Shown here in pieces: positions 24,936-35,288 of a stretch of 64,000 nucleotides of DNA; the first letter of the stretch is position 1, and each line of letters begins with the position of its first letter. Source of the stretch: Bacteroidia bacterium (GTDB taxonomy: Bacteria > Bacteroidota > Bacteroidia > J057 > JADKCL01). The position numbers were made by a program, and so were the translations under genes. The notes under the pieces are model-generated. The model ran no database searches. It was not told the origin of the DNA and saw nothing but the letters and a program-made list of their open reading frames with translations. The stretch spans positions 744,001 to 808,000 of the forward strand of contig JACJYV010000004.1 of NCBI GenBank assembly GCA_020635905.1, written 5' to 3'.

Positions 24936-27900
24936 TTATCTTACCAGAGTCAGGTTACCCGTGTATTCACGATCACCCGTTTTGATGTAGTAGAAATACA
25001 CGCCTTCGGCCACTTTCTGCCCGGCCAGACCGGGCGACGCGCTGATTCCGTTCCAACCTTCATTTTTGTTGCGGGTGGCAAAATGTTCCACGCCCCAACG
25101 GTCACGAATGCTCATCACAAAGGGTTGGTCCCCTGAATAATTCACCCTGAATTCATCCTGGAAACCGTCTCCGTTAGGAGTAAAGACGTTGGGTATGAAT
25201 AAGGTGGGATCTGTTATGAGATAGGGTCCGTGGGTTACCTCTGCCTCGCAGCCTTGTTCCGTGCTGATCTGCAATTTCACGTAGTACTCTCCCGGGAATT
25301 CAAACACGTGCTCCACATTTTCACCCGCCGCGATTTTACCATCCCCAAAATCCCACAGCCAGGAAATTGCATTCTCAGACTGATCAAAGAAGGTAATGGC
25401 GGGGCCAGGCAGGGTAAATTCTGTTGGATACTGAGGATTCGAGCTAAAATCAGCGCTGGCCGTATCGTACACATGTATCTCGAGTTCTGTGCTCGAGGTA
25501 CAATTGCCAATGTTGCTGGGTGTCAGGGTAATCACATAAGTGCCTGGCTCCGTATAGGTGTGGGCAGGATTCTGCTGATTGCTGACGGGAGTTCCGTCAC
25601 CCCAATCCCAGGTACGGAAAATGGTATGATCAGAAATATCCATCACGGAAACCATGAAGGGAATACATCCTTCCGTAAAGGAATTGGTATAGGCCGCTTC
25701 GGGAGTGGGGATCACATCAATGCCCACCGAGGCAGTATCCTTACAGGGGCCTTCTGTGATGATCAGCTGGAATACCGTATTGGAATCCGGGGTGGCGTAA
25801 GGATTTTGCTCATGTGACGAATGCACCCAGGCAGAAGGACTCCAGTCGTAGGTCTGGGCTCCGCTTCCTCCCCAGCTAAAGAGGTGAACCGTGTCTCCCC
25901 CACACACCCGCGAGGTATCAATCGCCACCCTGGCGCCAATTTCCGGCACCACCGTAACAAGCACTGAGTCCATGGTCTCGCAGGTATTGTAATTGACCGT
26001 GAGGTAGTACATCGTGGTCACGGTAGGATCAGCGGTAGGTTGCAAAACATGCACATTGCTGAGCGAGTCATTGGGCGACCAGGAATAATAAATCTGGGAA
26101 GGATCGTCAACCTGATCCAGGGTATTATAATAAATACTGCCCGGCAAAACCAGAGACTGGCCTTCGCACAAAATCTGATCTGCGCCAGCCTCCGCAGTTG
26201 GAGTGGGTTTCACCCATAGTACCGTGCTGTCCACCGAACTTCCACAACCATAATTGGAGTAGGCGATCAGGTAGAAAGTGGTGGTCTGGGCGGGATTTAC
26301 ATACGGATCTTCATCTGTTTGAGAACTGTAAATACCACTACCTGGCAACCAAATGTAGGAATAGCTTCCCGAGAAAATATCTCCCGAAGCTTCCCCGTCC
26401 AGTTGACCAATTTCGCCATAGCAAACCTCGACATCCGGGCCAGCATCCGCGGTTGGGCGGGTGTGCACCACTACGGTCACGGTGTCTGCATATCCCGGAC
26501 AGCCATTTGACCAAACATTAAAGGTATAAGTGGTGGTAGCGCTCGGAAAAGCCCAGGGATTGGTAATACTGGGATTGCTCAAACCCGTGGAAGGCGACCA
26601 CTGGTATGAATAATTGGGACCTGCATTATGCCCGATGCCCGGCAGGAGCACCGAGTCATGCAGGCAGATGTGCTGCAGGTCGGGCCCCGCATCTGCAATG
26701 GGCAGGGGATGAACGGTCAGAACCATGGATGAAGTGGAATCCACGGTGGTCAGACCGCTGGAACATCCGTTGGTTTGGGACATTACCACCAGGGTATAGA
26801 TGGTGGTTGAATCAGGTCTTGCGCAGGGATTTTGCACTGTATCAGAGCTCAATCCCACGGAGGGATACCATTGATAACTGTAAGGCCCGGGCGCCCCTGT
26901 CACTGATGCATTCAGGATGGTACAAGGCGCATTATCTGAGCAAATCGCCTTGTCTGGTCCTGCATTCACGATGGGCTTGGGCAGCACCACCATCAGTACA
27001 GAGTCAAGCGGGGAAGGACAGCCGGTCACATCCACTGCCTGCACGTAGTACCAGTTGGTGGAAGTGGGATTGGCGGTGGTGGCATAATTATTGATCTGGC
27101 TCAGACCGCAATTGCCCAATCCGGGTTTACAACTCCAGGTATAAAAATAGGGTGAAGTTCCACCTGCCGCACTGGCAAACAGGCTGTCTCCCCCTTCTCC
27201 TTCGCAGAATTCAAACGGTGCCCCATAAATGGTGACCGAAGGTTGGCCTCCGTCCGGCACGAAAACGCTGGTGTTGGCCACACAGCCATTCGCATCCGTC
27301 ACAGTGACGGAATAATTGCCCGTGGCCAGCAAGGTGGCCACATTGGTCAGGGCGCCGCTGGTCCAGGTATAGGAATAAGGAGGCAGGCCTCCTGCCGCAA
27401 CCACCGTGGCCGTACCATCAGACCAGCCCTTACAGGTAGCTGCGCTGGTCTGGGTGGTCAACTGCAGGGGGGCAGGCTGGGTAAGGGTAATCGAAGCTGA
27501 ATCCTGACAACCCAATGCATCCGTGACAAAGCAAATGTAAGTGCCAATGGGCAACCCGTTGGCCGTTGCGGCGTTGCCGCCTGAAGGGAACCAGTTGTAG
27601 GCATATGGGCCCGTTCCGCCCGAGGCCACCACGGTGGCAGAGCCGTTCGAGCCGCCATTGCAGGTGATGTTTACACCTGAAATGGTGGTATTCAGCTGGG
27701 TGGGTTGGGTAATGGTGGTCGAGGCGTTGGCTGAGCAGCCATTGGCATCTGTGATGACAACGTTATACGTTCCAATGGGAAGATTGGCAATAGACTGGGT
27801 GGTTTGCCCGCCCGGCACCGGCCAGAAATAGGTGTAACCTCCTACCCCGCCGCCGCCGGTGGCGGTGGCTGTTCCGTTGCTACCGTTGAAGCAGGAAACA

Positions 27901-29600
27901 TTGGTGGAAGAGGCAGAGGCGGTTACCTGGGTAGGCTGAGTAACGACCGCAGTTGCAGTATCTTTGCACCCGCCTGCGTCTGTAACTTCCACGTCATAAC
28001 TACCGGCCGCCAGGCCGGTGGCGGTAGCCGTGGTCTGGCCCGAGCCCAACCAAAGGAAGGTATAGCTTAACCCTCCAATGCCGGTCGCGGTGGCCGTTCC
28101 GTTATTTCCGCCAAAACAGGTAACTGGTGTTGTCCCGGTTATGGAGGCGGTTATGCCTCCTTGCGTATTCACTATCACCGTCGCCGAATCCATACAACCC
28201 GCACTGTCTGTGACATAGACCGTATAGGTTCCCGCGAGTACATTGTGCAAAGTATCCGTAATCTGGCCGCCAGGCTGCCAGTTGTAGGTGTAGGGTCCCG
28301 TACCTCCGGATACGGTTACCCAGGCAGCGCCGTCCGAGTTTCCGCAAAATGCATCAAGGGAATCCGTAACCAGCACCAATGGGGGAGCGGAATTTACCAG
28401 TACGGTTATGGTGGTGGAACAGGAATCTGAGTCCATTACAGTCACGTTGTACTGACCGGGACAAAGTCCAAAAATGGTGTCCGTAGTACCTCCGTTGCTC
28501 CAGGAATAGGTAAAAGGAGGATTTCCTGCCGGGATGGCGTAAGCATATCCGTCGCAGGAATTGGGACAGGAAACATCCACTGCCGCAGCTTGTGAAACCG
28601 GGCAGCAACTGAGATAGGCATTGAAAATGTACGGGGGATCGCCCGTACAGGCCAGGCTGCTCCAACTCCCCGATTCACCGTCTGCGTAATTATCCACAGA
28701 AATGGTCAAATCTGCACCAGGCGAGCCCGGCAAACAGGTATCCGTGGTCACGGTCCAGCAAAATACCCAACTGAAACTGGTACAATTATCTCCGTAATTA
28801 TTCCCGGGAATTCCGTCAAGGGGTGTTCGGTCATAGAAAAATCCTGGCCCGACGACCAGGGAAGTGGCCGTACTGGTACAGGATGTGTACCAGGCCCAGT
28901 TCCCGCTTTGGTCACATGAGGCAGCCGGCACCACACTCAGGGTGGAAAGGTCCCAGCCAGCGCCAAAGGTTGGCACCAGGCCGTGAAACCAGTTGGCAGA
29001 CTGCTGGGTATAATCGGTTACGGTGAAACAGAAATTCACGGTCACCCCGGGTCCGTACACCCCACCCACCGGAGGTGGATTGGCGGTCATACTCTGGGCC
29101 ACCACGCAGTAGTTGGCGTTATTATTATTGGTAATACACAACTGAAAGCTGCCGCTGTCCGCCACAGAGCCACCACTAACCTGTATGTAATAGGTGAAGC
29201 CGGGCGAAATCGGGGCAAACAGGGCATTGATATTCCCGTTGGCGCTGACCGCGCAACCTGTTCCAATCAGGGAGCCACAGGCTCCTGTGTAAAGGGCAAT
29301 ATTGGCGGAAGCCAGGTTGCTGGTAAAATTCACCACCAACTCATTGTCAGAAGCCGTAAAGGTGTACCAAACGTCGCCTGCCGGGTTGGCAAGATTGCCT
29401 GATGAAGGCTGGCAGTTGGTTTGAGCGGGATAAGGAAAGGCCGGGGTGGCACTCATATTATCACCATTCAAACAAGCCTGATTACCTGTGGAAAGGGTAC
29501 CAAAGTTAATGGCATTAACACAGTTATCGTTGAAAGGCTGGGCGAAGCCCGCCAGACAGGTCAGGGTAAAAAGCAGAAAAATTGTACAAATCCTTCCCAT
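24936..29600 (-). CDS. Giant T9SS type B surface protein with SprB and PKD repeats (1554 aa)
   Basis: 1554 aa. Signal peptide about 1-20, then a beta-sandwich region that includes a PPC-like module (about 25-135, SDNELVVNFTSNLASANIALYTG). Next come about six SprB-type repeats (about 330-770; pattern CFGGNNGTATATGxGG..YTYxW..GQTT..GLAAGxYxVxVTDANGC). These are followed by Ig-like repeats with VDAGPDKAICSDN/DAGPDLQHIC openings (about 780-1330), two PKD domains (FTEGCIPFMVSVMDIS...DWGDGTP and SWLWDFGDG), and the type B sorting domain (VFTPNGDGFQDEF...RDRWG...EGVYFYYIK). SprB-like proteins act as gliding adhesins. The gene starts 1 bp after the 29602-29982 gene. Confidence 0.95.
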   Translation of the reverse strand: MGRICTIFLLFTLTCLAGFAQPFNDNCVNAINFGTLSTGNQACLNGDNMSATPAFPYPAQTNCQPSSGNLANPAGDVWYTFTASDNELVVNFTSNLASANIALYTGACGSLIGTGCAVSANGNINALFAPISPGFTYYIQVSGGSVADSGSFQLCITNNNNANYCVVAQSMTANPPPVGGVYGPGVTVNFCFTVTDYTQQSANWFHGLVPTFGAGWDLSTLSVVPAASCDQSGNWAWYTSCTSTATSLVVGPGFFYDRTPLDGIPGNNYGDNCTSFSWVFCWTVTTDTCLPGSPGADLTISVDNYADGESGSWSSLACTGDPPYIFNAYLSCCPVSQAAAVDVSCPNSCDGYAYAIPAGNPPFTYSWSNGGTTDTIFGLCPGQYNVTVMDSDSCSTTITVLVNSAPPLVLVTDSLDAFCGNSDGAAWVTVSGGTGPYTYNWQPGGQITDTLHNVLAGTYTVYVTDSAGCMDSATVIVNTQGGITASITGTTPVTCFGGNNGTATATGIGGLSYTFLWLGSGQTTATATGLAAGSYDVEVTDAGGCKDTATAVVTQPTQVTASASSTNVSCFNGSNGTATATGGGGVGGYTYFWPVPGGQTTQSIANLPIGTYNVVITDANGCSANASTTITQPTQLNTTISGVNITCNGGSNGSATVVASGGTGPYAYNWFPSGGNAATANGLPIGTYICFVTDALGCQDSASITLTQPAPLQLTTQTSAATCKGWSDGTATVVAAGGLPPYSYTWTSGALTNVATLLATGNYSVTVTDANGCVANTSVFVPDGGQPSVTIYGAPFEFCEGEGGDSLFASAAGGTSPYFYTWSCKPGLGNCGLSQINNYATTANPTSTNWYYVQAVDVTGCPSPLDSVLMVVLPKPIVNAGPDKAICSDNAPCTILNASVTGAPGPYSYQWYPSVGLSSDTVQNPCARPDSTTIYTLVVMSQTNGCSSGLTTVDSTSSMVLTVHPLPIADAGPDLQHICLHDSVLLPGIGHNAGPNYSYQWSPSTGLSNPSITNPWAFPSATTTYTFNVWSNGCPGYADTVTVVVHTRPTADAGPDVEVCYGEIGQLDGEASGDIFSGSYSYIWLPGSGIYSSQTDEDPYVNPAQTTTFYLIAYSNYGCGSSVDSTVLWVKPTPTAEAGADQILCEGQSLVLPGSIYYNTLDQVDDPSQIYYSWSPNDSLSNVHVLQPTADPTVTTMYYLTVNYNTCETMDSVLVTVVPEIGARVAIDTSRVCGGDTVHLFSWGGSGAQTYDWSPSAWVHSSHEQNPYATPDSNTVFQLIITEGPCKDTASVGIDVIPTPEAAYTNSFTEGCIPFMVSVMDISDHTIFRTWDWGDGTPVSNQQNPAHTYTEPGTYVITLTPSNIGNCTSSTELEIHVYDTASADFSSNPQYPTEFTLPGPAITFFDQSENAISWLWDFGDGKIAAGENVEHVFEFPGEYYVKLQISTEQGCEAEVTHGPYLITDPTLFIPNVFTPNGDGFQDEFRVNYSGDQPFVMSIRDRWGVEHFATRNKNEGWNGISASPGLAGQKVAEGVYFYYIKTGDREYTGNLTLVR

Positions 29601-29601
29601 C

Positions 29602-29982
29602 TTATTGTCCTCCCATTTTTTTAGCCTCTTCTGCTTTGTCGAATGGTTTCACTTCTTCGACAATCCAACCCTCTGGCTTCAACTCAAACTGATTTCCCAA
29701 CACAAAACCCGAACGGTTAATTTCATTGTCGTGAAATGGAATTCCCTTGGCCCTCAACTGAGCTGCAGGAAATAATTCCACCCGGGTCCCATCTTTGAAA
29801 AGCATGGTTACCCGAACCGTTTCTTTGCGGTAAGGATCAAGGTCGCACATGGCCAGGGCTTTTTCCAGTTTGGCCACATCCATGGTCTCAGAAGGAAATA
29901 TTTGGTAGGTTCCGGCGTTTTGAGCGGATAGTTGGGTCAGAAAGAATAAAAAAAAGAGTAAGGCAGTGAGTCTAAAAGCCAT
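29602..29982 (-). CDS. Small exported protein of unknown function
   Basis: 126 aa from ATG 29982, which puts the signal peptide (LTALLFFLFFLTQLSAQ) at the N-terminus. An in-frame ATG at 30039 is upstream but would lengthen the leader oddly and abuts the terminator. Mature sequence: TYQIFPSETMDVAKLEKALAMCDLDPYRKETVRVTMLF and NQFELKPEGWIVEEVKP. I do not recognise a family. Its stop codon is 1 bp before the start of the 1554-aa surface protein, so they are surely co-transcribed; an accessory role for that protein is possible. Confidence 0.7.
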   Translation of the reverse strand: MAFRLTALLFFLFFLTQLSAQNAGTYQIFPSETMDVAKLEKALAMCDLDPYRKETVRVTMLFKDGTRVELFPAAQLRAKGIPFHDNEINRSGFVLGNQFELKPEGWIVEEVKPFDKAEEAKKMGGQ

Positions 29983-30057
29983 TTTTGGAGGTTTTATTAA
30001 TGCATCCCAATTTACCAAAATAAAAGAAATTTTCTTCATGCTTCTGTGGTCAACCGT

Positions 30058-30093
30058 AAAAAACCCGGCCTCAACGGATGAAGCCGGGTTTTT
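30058..30093. terminator. Bidirectional terminator between the two giant surface genes
   Basis: AAAACCCGGC (30060-30069) pairs with GCCGGGTTTT (30083-30092). Runs of A precede it and runs of T follow it, so it can stop transcription on both strands. It ends the 1661-aa gene on the minus strand. Confidence 0.85.
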
Positions 30094-30111
30094 CAGTAAC
30101 CTTTTCAGGTT

Positions 30112-33100
30112 TTAGCGAAGCAGGGTTAGATTCCCCACATACTCCTTGTCCCCGATTTTTACCACGTAATAGTAAACGCCTTCGCTGGCCGGGGCGCCGC
30201 TCAAAATGGGCGAGGTCGAATTTCCGTCCCAGCCTTCGTTTTTATTGCGGGAATTATACTGTTCCACTCCCCAGCGATCCATGATGGAAATCTGCACGGG
30301 TTGAGATCCGGTGTAATTGATCATCCAGCGATCCTGAAATCCATCACCATTGGGCGTAAACACATTGGGAATCAACAAATCAGGTGCATTGACCAAAAAC
30401 GGACCATGGGTAACTTCACTGTTACACCCAAATTCCGTGGTCACGTGCAAAGTGACGTAGTAAGTCCCGGGAGCCACGTACTGGTGACGGGGATTCTGCT
30501 CATCAGAAATCAGACCATCCCCAAAATCCCACAGCCAGTCAGCCGCCTGGGTGGAAAGATCTGTAAAGGATACTGTACTGTTGGGCAAAGCCAGAATGGC
30601 AGGATGATCGGGATCACTGTCGAAATCCACCTGAGCGGTATCGTGGACCTGGATGGTATGATCAGAAATGGATGCCTTGCATTCACCCAGATTACTCACG
30701 GTCAATGTCACCTGATAGGTTCCCGGCGTAGTGAAAGTGTGAAGCGGATTGGGTTCATTGGAGACCGGACTGCCGTCCCCAAAATTCCAGGTCCATGCGA
30801 TAGGGGCCACGGAAAGATCGAGGAAACTCACATCAAAGGGCACGCACCCGTCCTGCAGAGAACTGATGTAGGCAGGGACAGGGGTTGGGATCACATCAAT
30901 GCTGATTTCGGCGGTATCCGAACATCCCCCTTCTTCCACCACAAATATGTAATGCGTACTTGAATCGGGTGAAATCAATGGATTGGGTTCATGGGGATCG
31001 GCCATTCCTTTGTCTGGAATCCAGGTATAACTGGCCGCTCCTATCCCACCCCATCCGTACAGTTGAACAGAATCCCTGCCGCAAATCACGGTGGTATCTG
31101 CATCCACCCCGGCCCCGATTTCAGGGAAAACCGTGATCAGAACAGAGTCCGTATGGAAACAGGTATTGTACTGAACCTGCATGAAATATTGGGTGGTTAC
31201 CGTAGGATTTGCCCACGGATCGACAATCGTGGTATCGCTGAGCGAATCTGCGGGAGTCCAGGTTACCCAAACCTGATTGGGATTGGGAGCAGGCTCGGTG
31301 GTGAGGTAATAAATGCTCCCCTGCATCTGCAGACTGCGTCCGTAGCAAAGATTCTGATTGGGGCCTGCCTCGGCAAAAGGTGTGGGTTTTACCGTGATCA
31401 ACACGGAATCCCGGGCGCTTCCGCATCCCCAACTGGTGGTGCTTTGCACATAATACAGGGTCGTGGTATCCGGCTTAACCTGCAAATCCTGCACATTGGG
31501 GCTTCCAAGTACATATAAATTGGGATTCCAGGAAAAGGTAAATCCAGACGAGGTGGAATCTCCACCCGCCAGCGCATGCAGGGACGCCTCTTCTCCCAAA
31601 CATATATCCTGATCGGCCCCCGCGTCAACCGTGGGCAAAGTATGAACTTTCACCAGGACCGAATCTGAATAGCTGGGACAGGCATTGCTCCATACTGTGA
31701 AGGTGTACCAGGTATCAAAAGCGGGCGAGGCGTCAGGATTGATTACACTTGAATTGCTCAAACCCGTGGCAGGTGCCCATTGATAAAAATAATTGGGTCC
31801 TGCGCCCCAGGCTATCCCGGGTAATTCGACCGAATCTCCCAGACAGATACTTTGAGAATCGGGCCCTGCATCTCCCATGGGCAGAGGATTTACAGTCACA
31901 ATCACAGAGGAAGTGGTATCAACCGTGGTAAAATTACTGTGACAGCCATTGATGGAGGTGGCCAGCAGGTAATAAATGGTGGTCGAATCGGGTCGCGCAC
32001 AGGGATTTATCACCGTGTCGCTGCTCAGTCCGGCGGATGGGAACCACTGCACATCAAACGGACCGGGTGCACCCGTGATATTGGCCGCCAAAATGGTGCA
32101 AGGCGCACTATCCGCGCAAATGGCCATGTCAGGGCCCGCATCGACAAGGGGTTTGGGCAACACGGTCACGATCAGCGAATCCACATTGGAAGTACATCCA
32201 TTCACGTCCGTGATTTGCACATAATACCAGGAAGTAACGGTTGGGTTGGCAATGGGATCGTTGTCATTGATGGAATCAAGCCCACAAATGGGTTGATTGC
32301 AGGTCCAGTTGTAATAATAGGGCTGGGTACCCGTAGTGCCCGTGGCAAAAATCTGGGCTCCGCCTTCGCCGTCGCAGAAGGAAGCATTGGGGCCGGCGTC
32401 CACCACCGGGGGTGGAATGTAGGGAATAACGGCCGTGATTGAATCAGCACAGCCTTTGTCATCGATCACGGTGCAGACATAGCTGCCCGTGGCCAGGTTG
32501 GAGGCAATGTGTCCGGTCTGAACCGGGTTGGTATTCCAGGTATAACTGTAGCCGGGAGTGCCTCCCGAGGCGGTCACATTGGCCACCCCTATATCAAACG
32601 GAACCGCACAACTGTTGGGCGTGACCGTCACATTGAGCACGATATCCGGCGGCTCCTGCACCCAGGCAGAAAGCGTATCCACGCATCCGCGGGAATCCGT
32701 AACCACCAGCTGATATTGCCCGGCAGGCACATTCACAATGCTGTTGGCCGTGCTGCCACTCGGAAACCAACTAAACGTGTATCCGGGGGTACCTCCTCCA
32801 ATAAAAGAAAGGTTGACGCTTCCATCGCTTTCCCCAAAACAAGACGCATCTGCCACATTGATCGAGGCAAAAATCTGGGGAGGCTCTCCCACCACCACGG
32901 TGGCCGAGTCCTGACATCCCAATGAATCCGTAACCAATACCTGGTAAAATCCTGAGGGGAGATTGGCAATATCCTCAGTGATTTGCCCATTGCTCCAGAA
33001 ATAGGTGTAGGGCGGGCTGCCGCCTGAAGTGGTATTGTCAATGGAACCGTCGCTCCCACCAGAACAGAATACATCTGTGGGTACCAATTGAATGATCAAC

Positions 33101-35097
33101 GGCAAAGGTGGCTGATCGATATTGACCATGGCCGTATTGCCGCAACCTGTCGTATCTGAAACGGTCACCGTATAATTCCCGGCAATCAGGCTGCTGATAT
33201 CCTCCGTTGAAGCAGTGTACCCCCCCGGCCCGGTCCAGGCATAGGTCAGGGGTGGCAGACCTCCCGCCACGGTAAGATCAATCGAACCGTCGCCTGCACC
33301 AAAGCAGACATTGTCCACACTGGAGGTGCTCAGCTGAGGTATGCTGGAAACGGTAAAAATCGCCGAATCCTCATTGGAACATTTTGTAATCGTATCGTAA
33401 GCCAAAACATTATACTGCACCACCAGGGGCGCAGGCCCGCCATTGGTGAGGGTCAGCGTGGTGGCCGAGGCATTTGGGTTACCAATTCCGTTGGTGGAGG
33501 TCCACGAATAGACCACATCCGGGTCGGGTGGCGCCCCGATATTGATCATATTTCCCGTACAAAACGCACGGTCTGGCCCGGCCGCTGCGGTAACTCCCTG
33601 GGCAATGACCACCGTTCCCGTGTCCACATGCGAACAGCCAAAAGAGTCTGTAATGGTCACAGAATAGGGATAACTACCCGGTCCCGGGTAAATATGGGTC
33701 GGGCATTGATTATTCGAATTTAGTCCCCCCGCCCCGGTCCAATGATAGGTAAACGGGGCAAATCCCACGGTTCCGTTCGCACACATGGAGGCTGTATCAC
33801 AGTGCGGGGTGTTGACCAGGGAGGTCCCCAGGGTTTGTCCCACAATGACCTGCACCGTAAACTGGGTAAAACCAAAGCTTGGACAGGCGTCGTCGCGGAT
33901 TTCCACCAAAAAGGAATGGGTACCGACCGGGCCTACATTCGACCAGCAGAAACGTGCTTTGGGGAAATTGCCTGGAGCACCTTTCAGAGTGTCCACCTGG
34001 TTTACATTCTGGGGATTGAAGAAGGTCGCTCCTGGTATTCCATTATTCCACCACATGGTAATGGAGTCGTTGCTGTTGGGGTCCACTGAAGGCAGATCAA
34101 AGCAAAGATTATTGCCCAGACAGGAATAAACCTTGATCCCTGAAGCCGAATTACCTGTTCCCCCAAAACCGTTGCTCACATTGGTGGCACCCGAAACTTT
34201 TGGAGCGCTGTTATTGGGGCAATTGATAACGTTTACCTGCACGTCACGCGAAACTTCGCCGATTTTCTGGCCATTGCGCCATTCCTCTACCACAATACAC
34301 AATACCCCGATCTCAATCCCACCAGGGGTGGGCAGGAAGGTCACGTCGCCAGTAATTGGGTTCACTGTGATGTCCCACTGGGCTCCCAACGGATCCTGCC
34401 AGGTATAACCTGCCAGATAGATCACCTGACTTTGGTTTTCGTCGTAGCAGGGACCCAGGCGATATGCAAGAGAATCTCCATCCGGGTCAAAGGCCCCCTG
34501 ATTGAATACGAAAGTATCGCCCGCACAAATGTAGGGCGTGGGTGGGCGGCTGAATTGGGGCGAACTGTTGCAGCTGCCCAAAGTGGTGTTATAAGTCGCG
34601 GAAGTACCCATGCCCTGGGCACCGTTGGGGCCGCCCGAGTTGAAAAGGGTGGTAATCCCGTTATTGCGGGCCTGGCCATCCCAAAGAAGGCTGTAAGTGG
34701 AGCAATTGAGGCCGCAAATGTTGTAGTCGCGGTATCGGTAATATTCCTGCACCCCGCGAATGGCCCCCGTTTGGGTGCAATTGGTGATGGTACCCGGGCA
34801 AACGGGAGTTACTTCAGTTACGAAGAACTGGTTTTGGGTGGCACCCGAGCCGGGAACCCAGTTGCCTACAGGAGTAGGCAGGTTACAGCCGCCGGGCGCA
34901 CTCCAGTTGAAGTTCCAGAAGTTCATGTCCGCGTTTCCATCGCAATCGCGGAAAGTCTTGGTATGAACCCGCAGGGTACAGTTGTTGATACATTCGTAGG
35001 TAATATCCACCCCCATAAGGTGGGTGGCTTCCGAGAAAAGGAAGGAAAAGCAAAAGAGCAGCGTGATGGCTACTTTCAGCACCAGGGGCTTATTCAT
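30112..35097 (-). CDS. Giant T9SS type B surface protein with SprB and PKD repeats (1661 aa)
   Basis: 1661 aa. A signal peptide ends near SEATHLMG, followed by a module beginning DITYECINNCTLRVHTKTFRDCDGN seen in many Bacteroidota surface proteins. Further on are cadherin/Ig-like modules (about 200-520), SprB-type repeats (about 570-960; pattern CFGxGDGSIDL...GGLPPLTYAWTGP), Ig-like AGPNxxxC repeats (about 960-1400), two PKD domains (WNFGDGSPVSNEPNP, WDFGDGLISDEQNP) and a type B sorting domain (VFTPNGDGFQDRWMINYTG...MDRWG...GVYYYVVK). It is a paralog of the 1554-aa protein; the last 600 or so residues align closely. It is flanked by a terminator downstream and a divergent M15 peptidase gene upstream. 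Confidence 0.95.
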   Translation of the reverse strand: MNKPLVLKVAITLLFCFSFLFSEATHLMGVDITYECINNCTLRVHTKTFRDCDGNADMNFWNFNWSAPGGCNLPTPVGNWVPGSGATQNQFFVTEVTPVCPGTITNCTQTGAIRGVQEYYRYRDYNICGLNCSTYSLLWDGQARNNGITTLFNSGGPNGAQGMGTSATYNTTLGSCNSSPQFSRPPTPYICAGDTFVFNQGAFDPDGDSLAYRLGPCYDENQSQVIYLAGYTWQDPLGAQWDITVNPITGDVTFLPTPGGIEIGVLCIVVEEWRNGQKIGEVSRDVQVNVINCPNNSAPKVSGATNVSNGFGGTGNSASGIKVYSCLGNNLCFDLPSVDPNSNDSITMWWNNGIPGATFFNPQNVNQVDTLKGAPGNFPKARFCWSNVGPVGTHSFLVEIRDDACPSFGFTQFTVQVIVGQTLGTSLVNTPHCDTASMCANGTVGFAPFTYHWTGAGGLNSNNQCPTHIYPGPGSYPYSVTITDSFGCSHVDTGTVVIAQGVTAAAGPDRAFCTGNMINIGAPPDPDVVYSWTSTNGIGNPNASATTLTLTNGGPAPLVVQYNVLAYDTITKCSNEDSAIFTVSSIPQLSTSSVDNVCFGAGDGSIDLTVAGGLPPLTYAWTGPGGYTASTEDISSLIAGNYTVTVSDTTGCGNTAMVNIDQPPLPLIIQLVPTDVFCSGGSDGSIDNTTSGGSPPYTYFWSNGQITEDIANLPSGFYQVLVTDSLGCQDSATVVVGEPPQIFASINVADASCFGESDGSVNLSFIGGGTPGYTFSWFPSGSTANSIVNVPAGQYQLVVTDSRGCVDTLSAWVQEPPDIVLNVTVTPNSCAVPFDIGVANVTASGGTPGYSYTWNTNPVQTGHIASNLATGSYVCTVIDDKGCADSITAVIPYIPPPVVDAGPNASFCDGEGGAQIFATGTTGTQPYYYNWTCNQPICGLDSINDNDPIANPTVTSWYYVQITDVNGCTSNVDSLIVTVLPKPLVDAGPDMAICADSAPCTILAANITGAPGPFDVQWFPSAGLSSDTVINPCARPDSTTIYYLLATSINGCHSNFTTVDTTSSVIVTVNPLPMGDAGPDSQSICLGDSVELPGIAWGAGPNYFYQWAPATGLSNSSVINPDASPAFDTWYTFTVWSNACPSYSDSVLVKVHTLPTVDAGADQDICLGEEASLHALAGGDSTSSGFTFSWNPNLYVLGSPNVQDLQVKPDTTTLYYVQSTTSWGCGSARDSVLITVKPTPFAEAGPNQNLCYGRSLQMQGSIYYLTTEPAPNPNQVWVTWTPADSLSDTTIVDPWANPTVTTQYFMQVQYNTCFHTDSVLITVFPEIGAGVDADTTVICGRDSVQLYGWGGIGAASYTWIPDKGMADPHEPNPLISPDSSTHYIFVVEEGGCSDTAEISIDVIPTPVPAYISSLQDGCVPFDVSFLDLSVAPIAWTWNFGDGSPVSNEPNPLHTFTTPGTYQVTLTVSNLGECKASISDHTIQVHDTAQVDFDSDPDHPAILALPNSTVSFTDLSTQAADWLWDFGDGLISDEQNPRHQYVAPGTYYVTLHVTTEFGCNSEVTHGPFLVNAPDLLIPNVFTPNGDGFQDRWMINYTGSQPVQISIMDRWGVEQYNSRNKNEGWDGNSTSPILSGAPASEGVYYYVVKIGDKEYVGNLTLLR

Positions 35098-35288
35098 GTA
35101 CTATACTCAAAAATTGCTCCAATCAGCAGTATGGCAGGGGTGAAATTAGGTAATTTTTAGGAAAATACTCAATTTCAGGCTGTCAAATGCCATTATAAAT
35201 CATAATCCTCGATTAAGAATAACTTTACTTCAGCGAAGTACGAAAAAAAATCCACTAAACCTGTCGCCAGATTGCGAACCGTACAAAT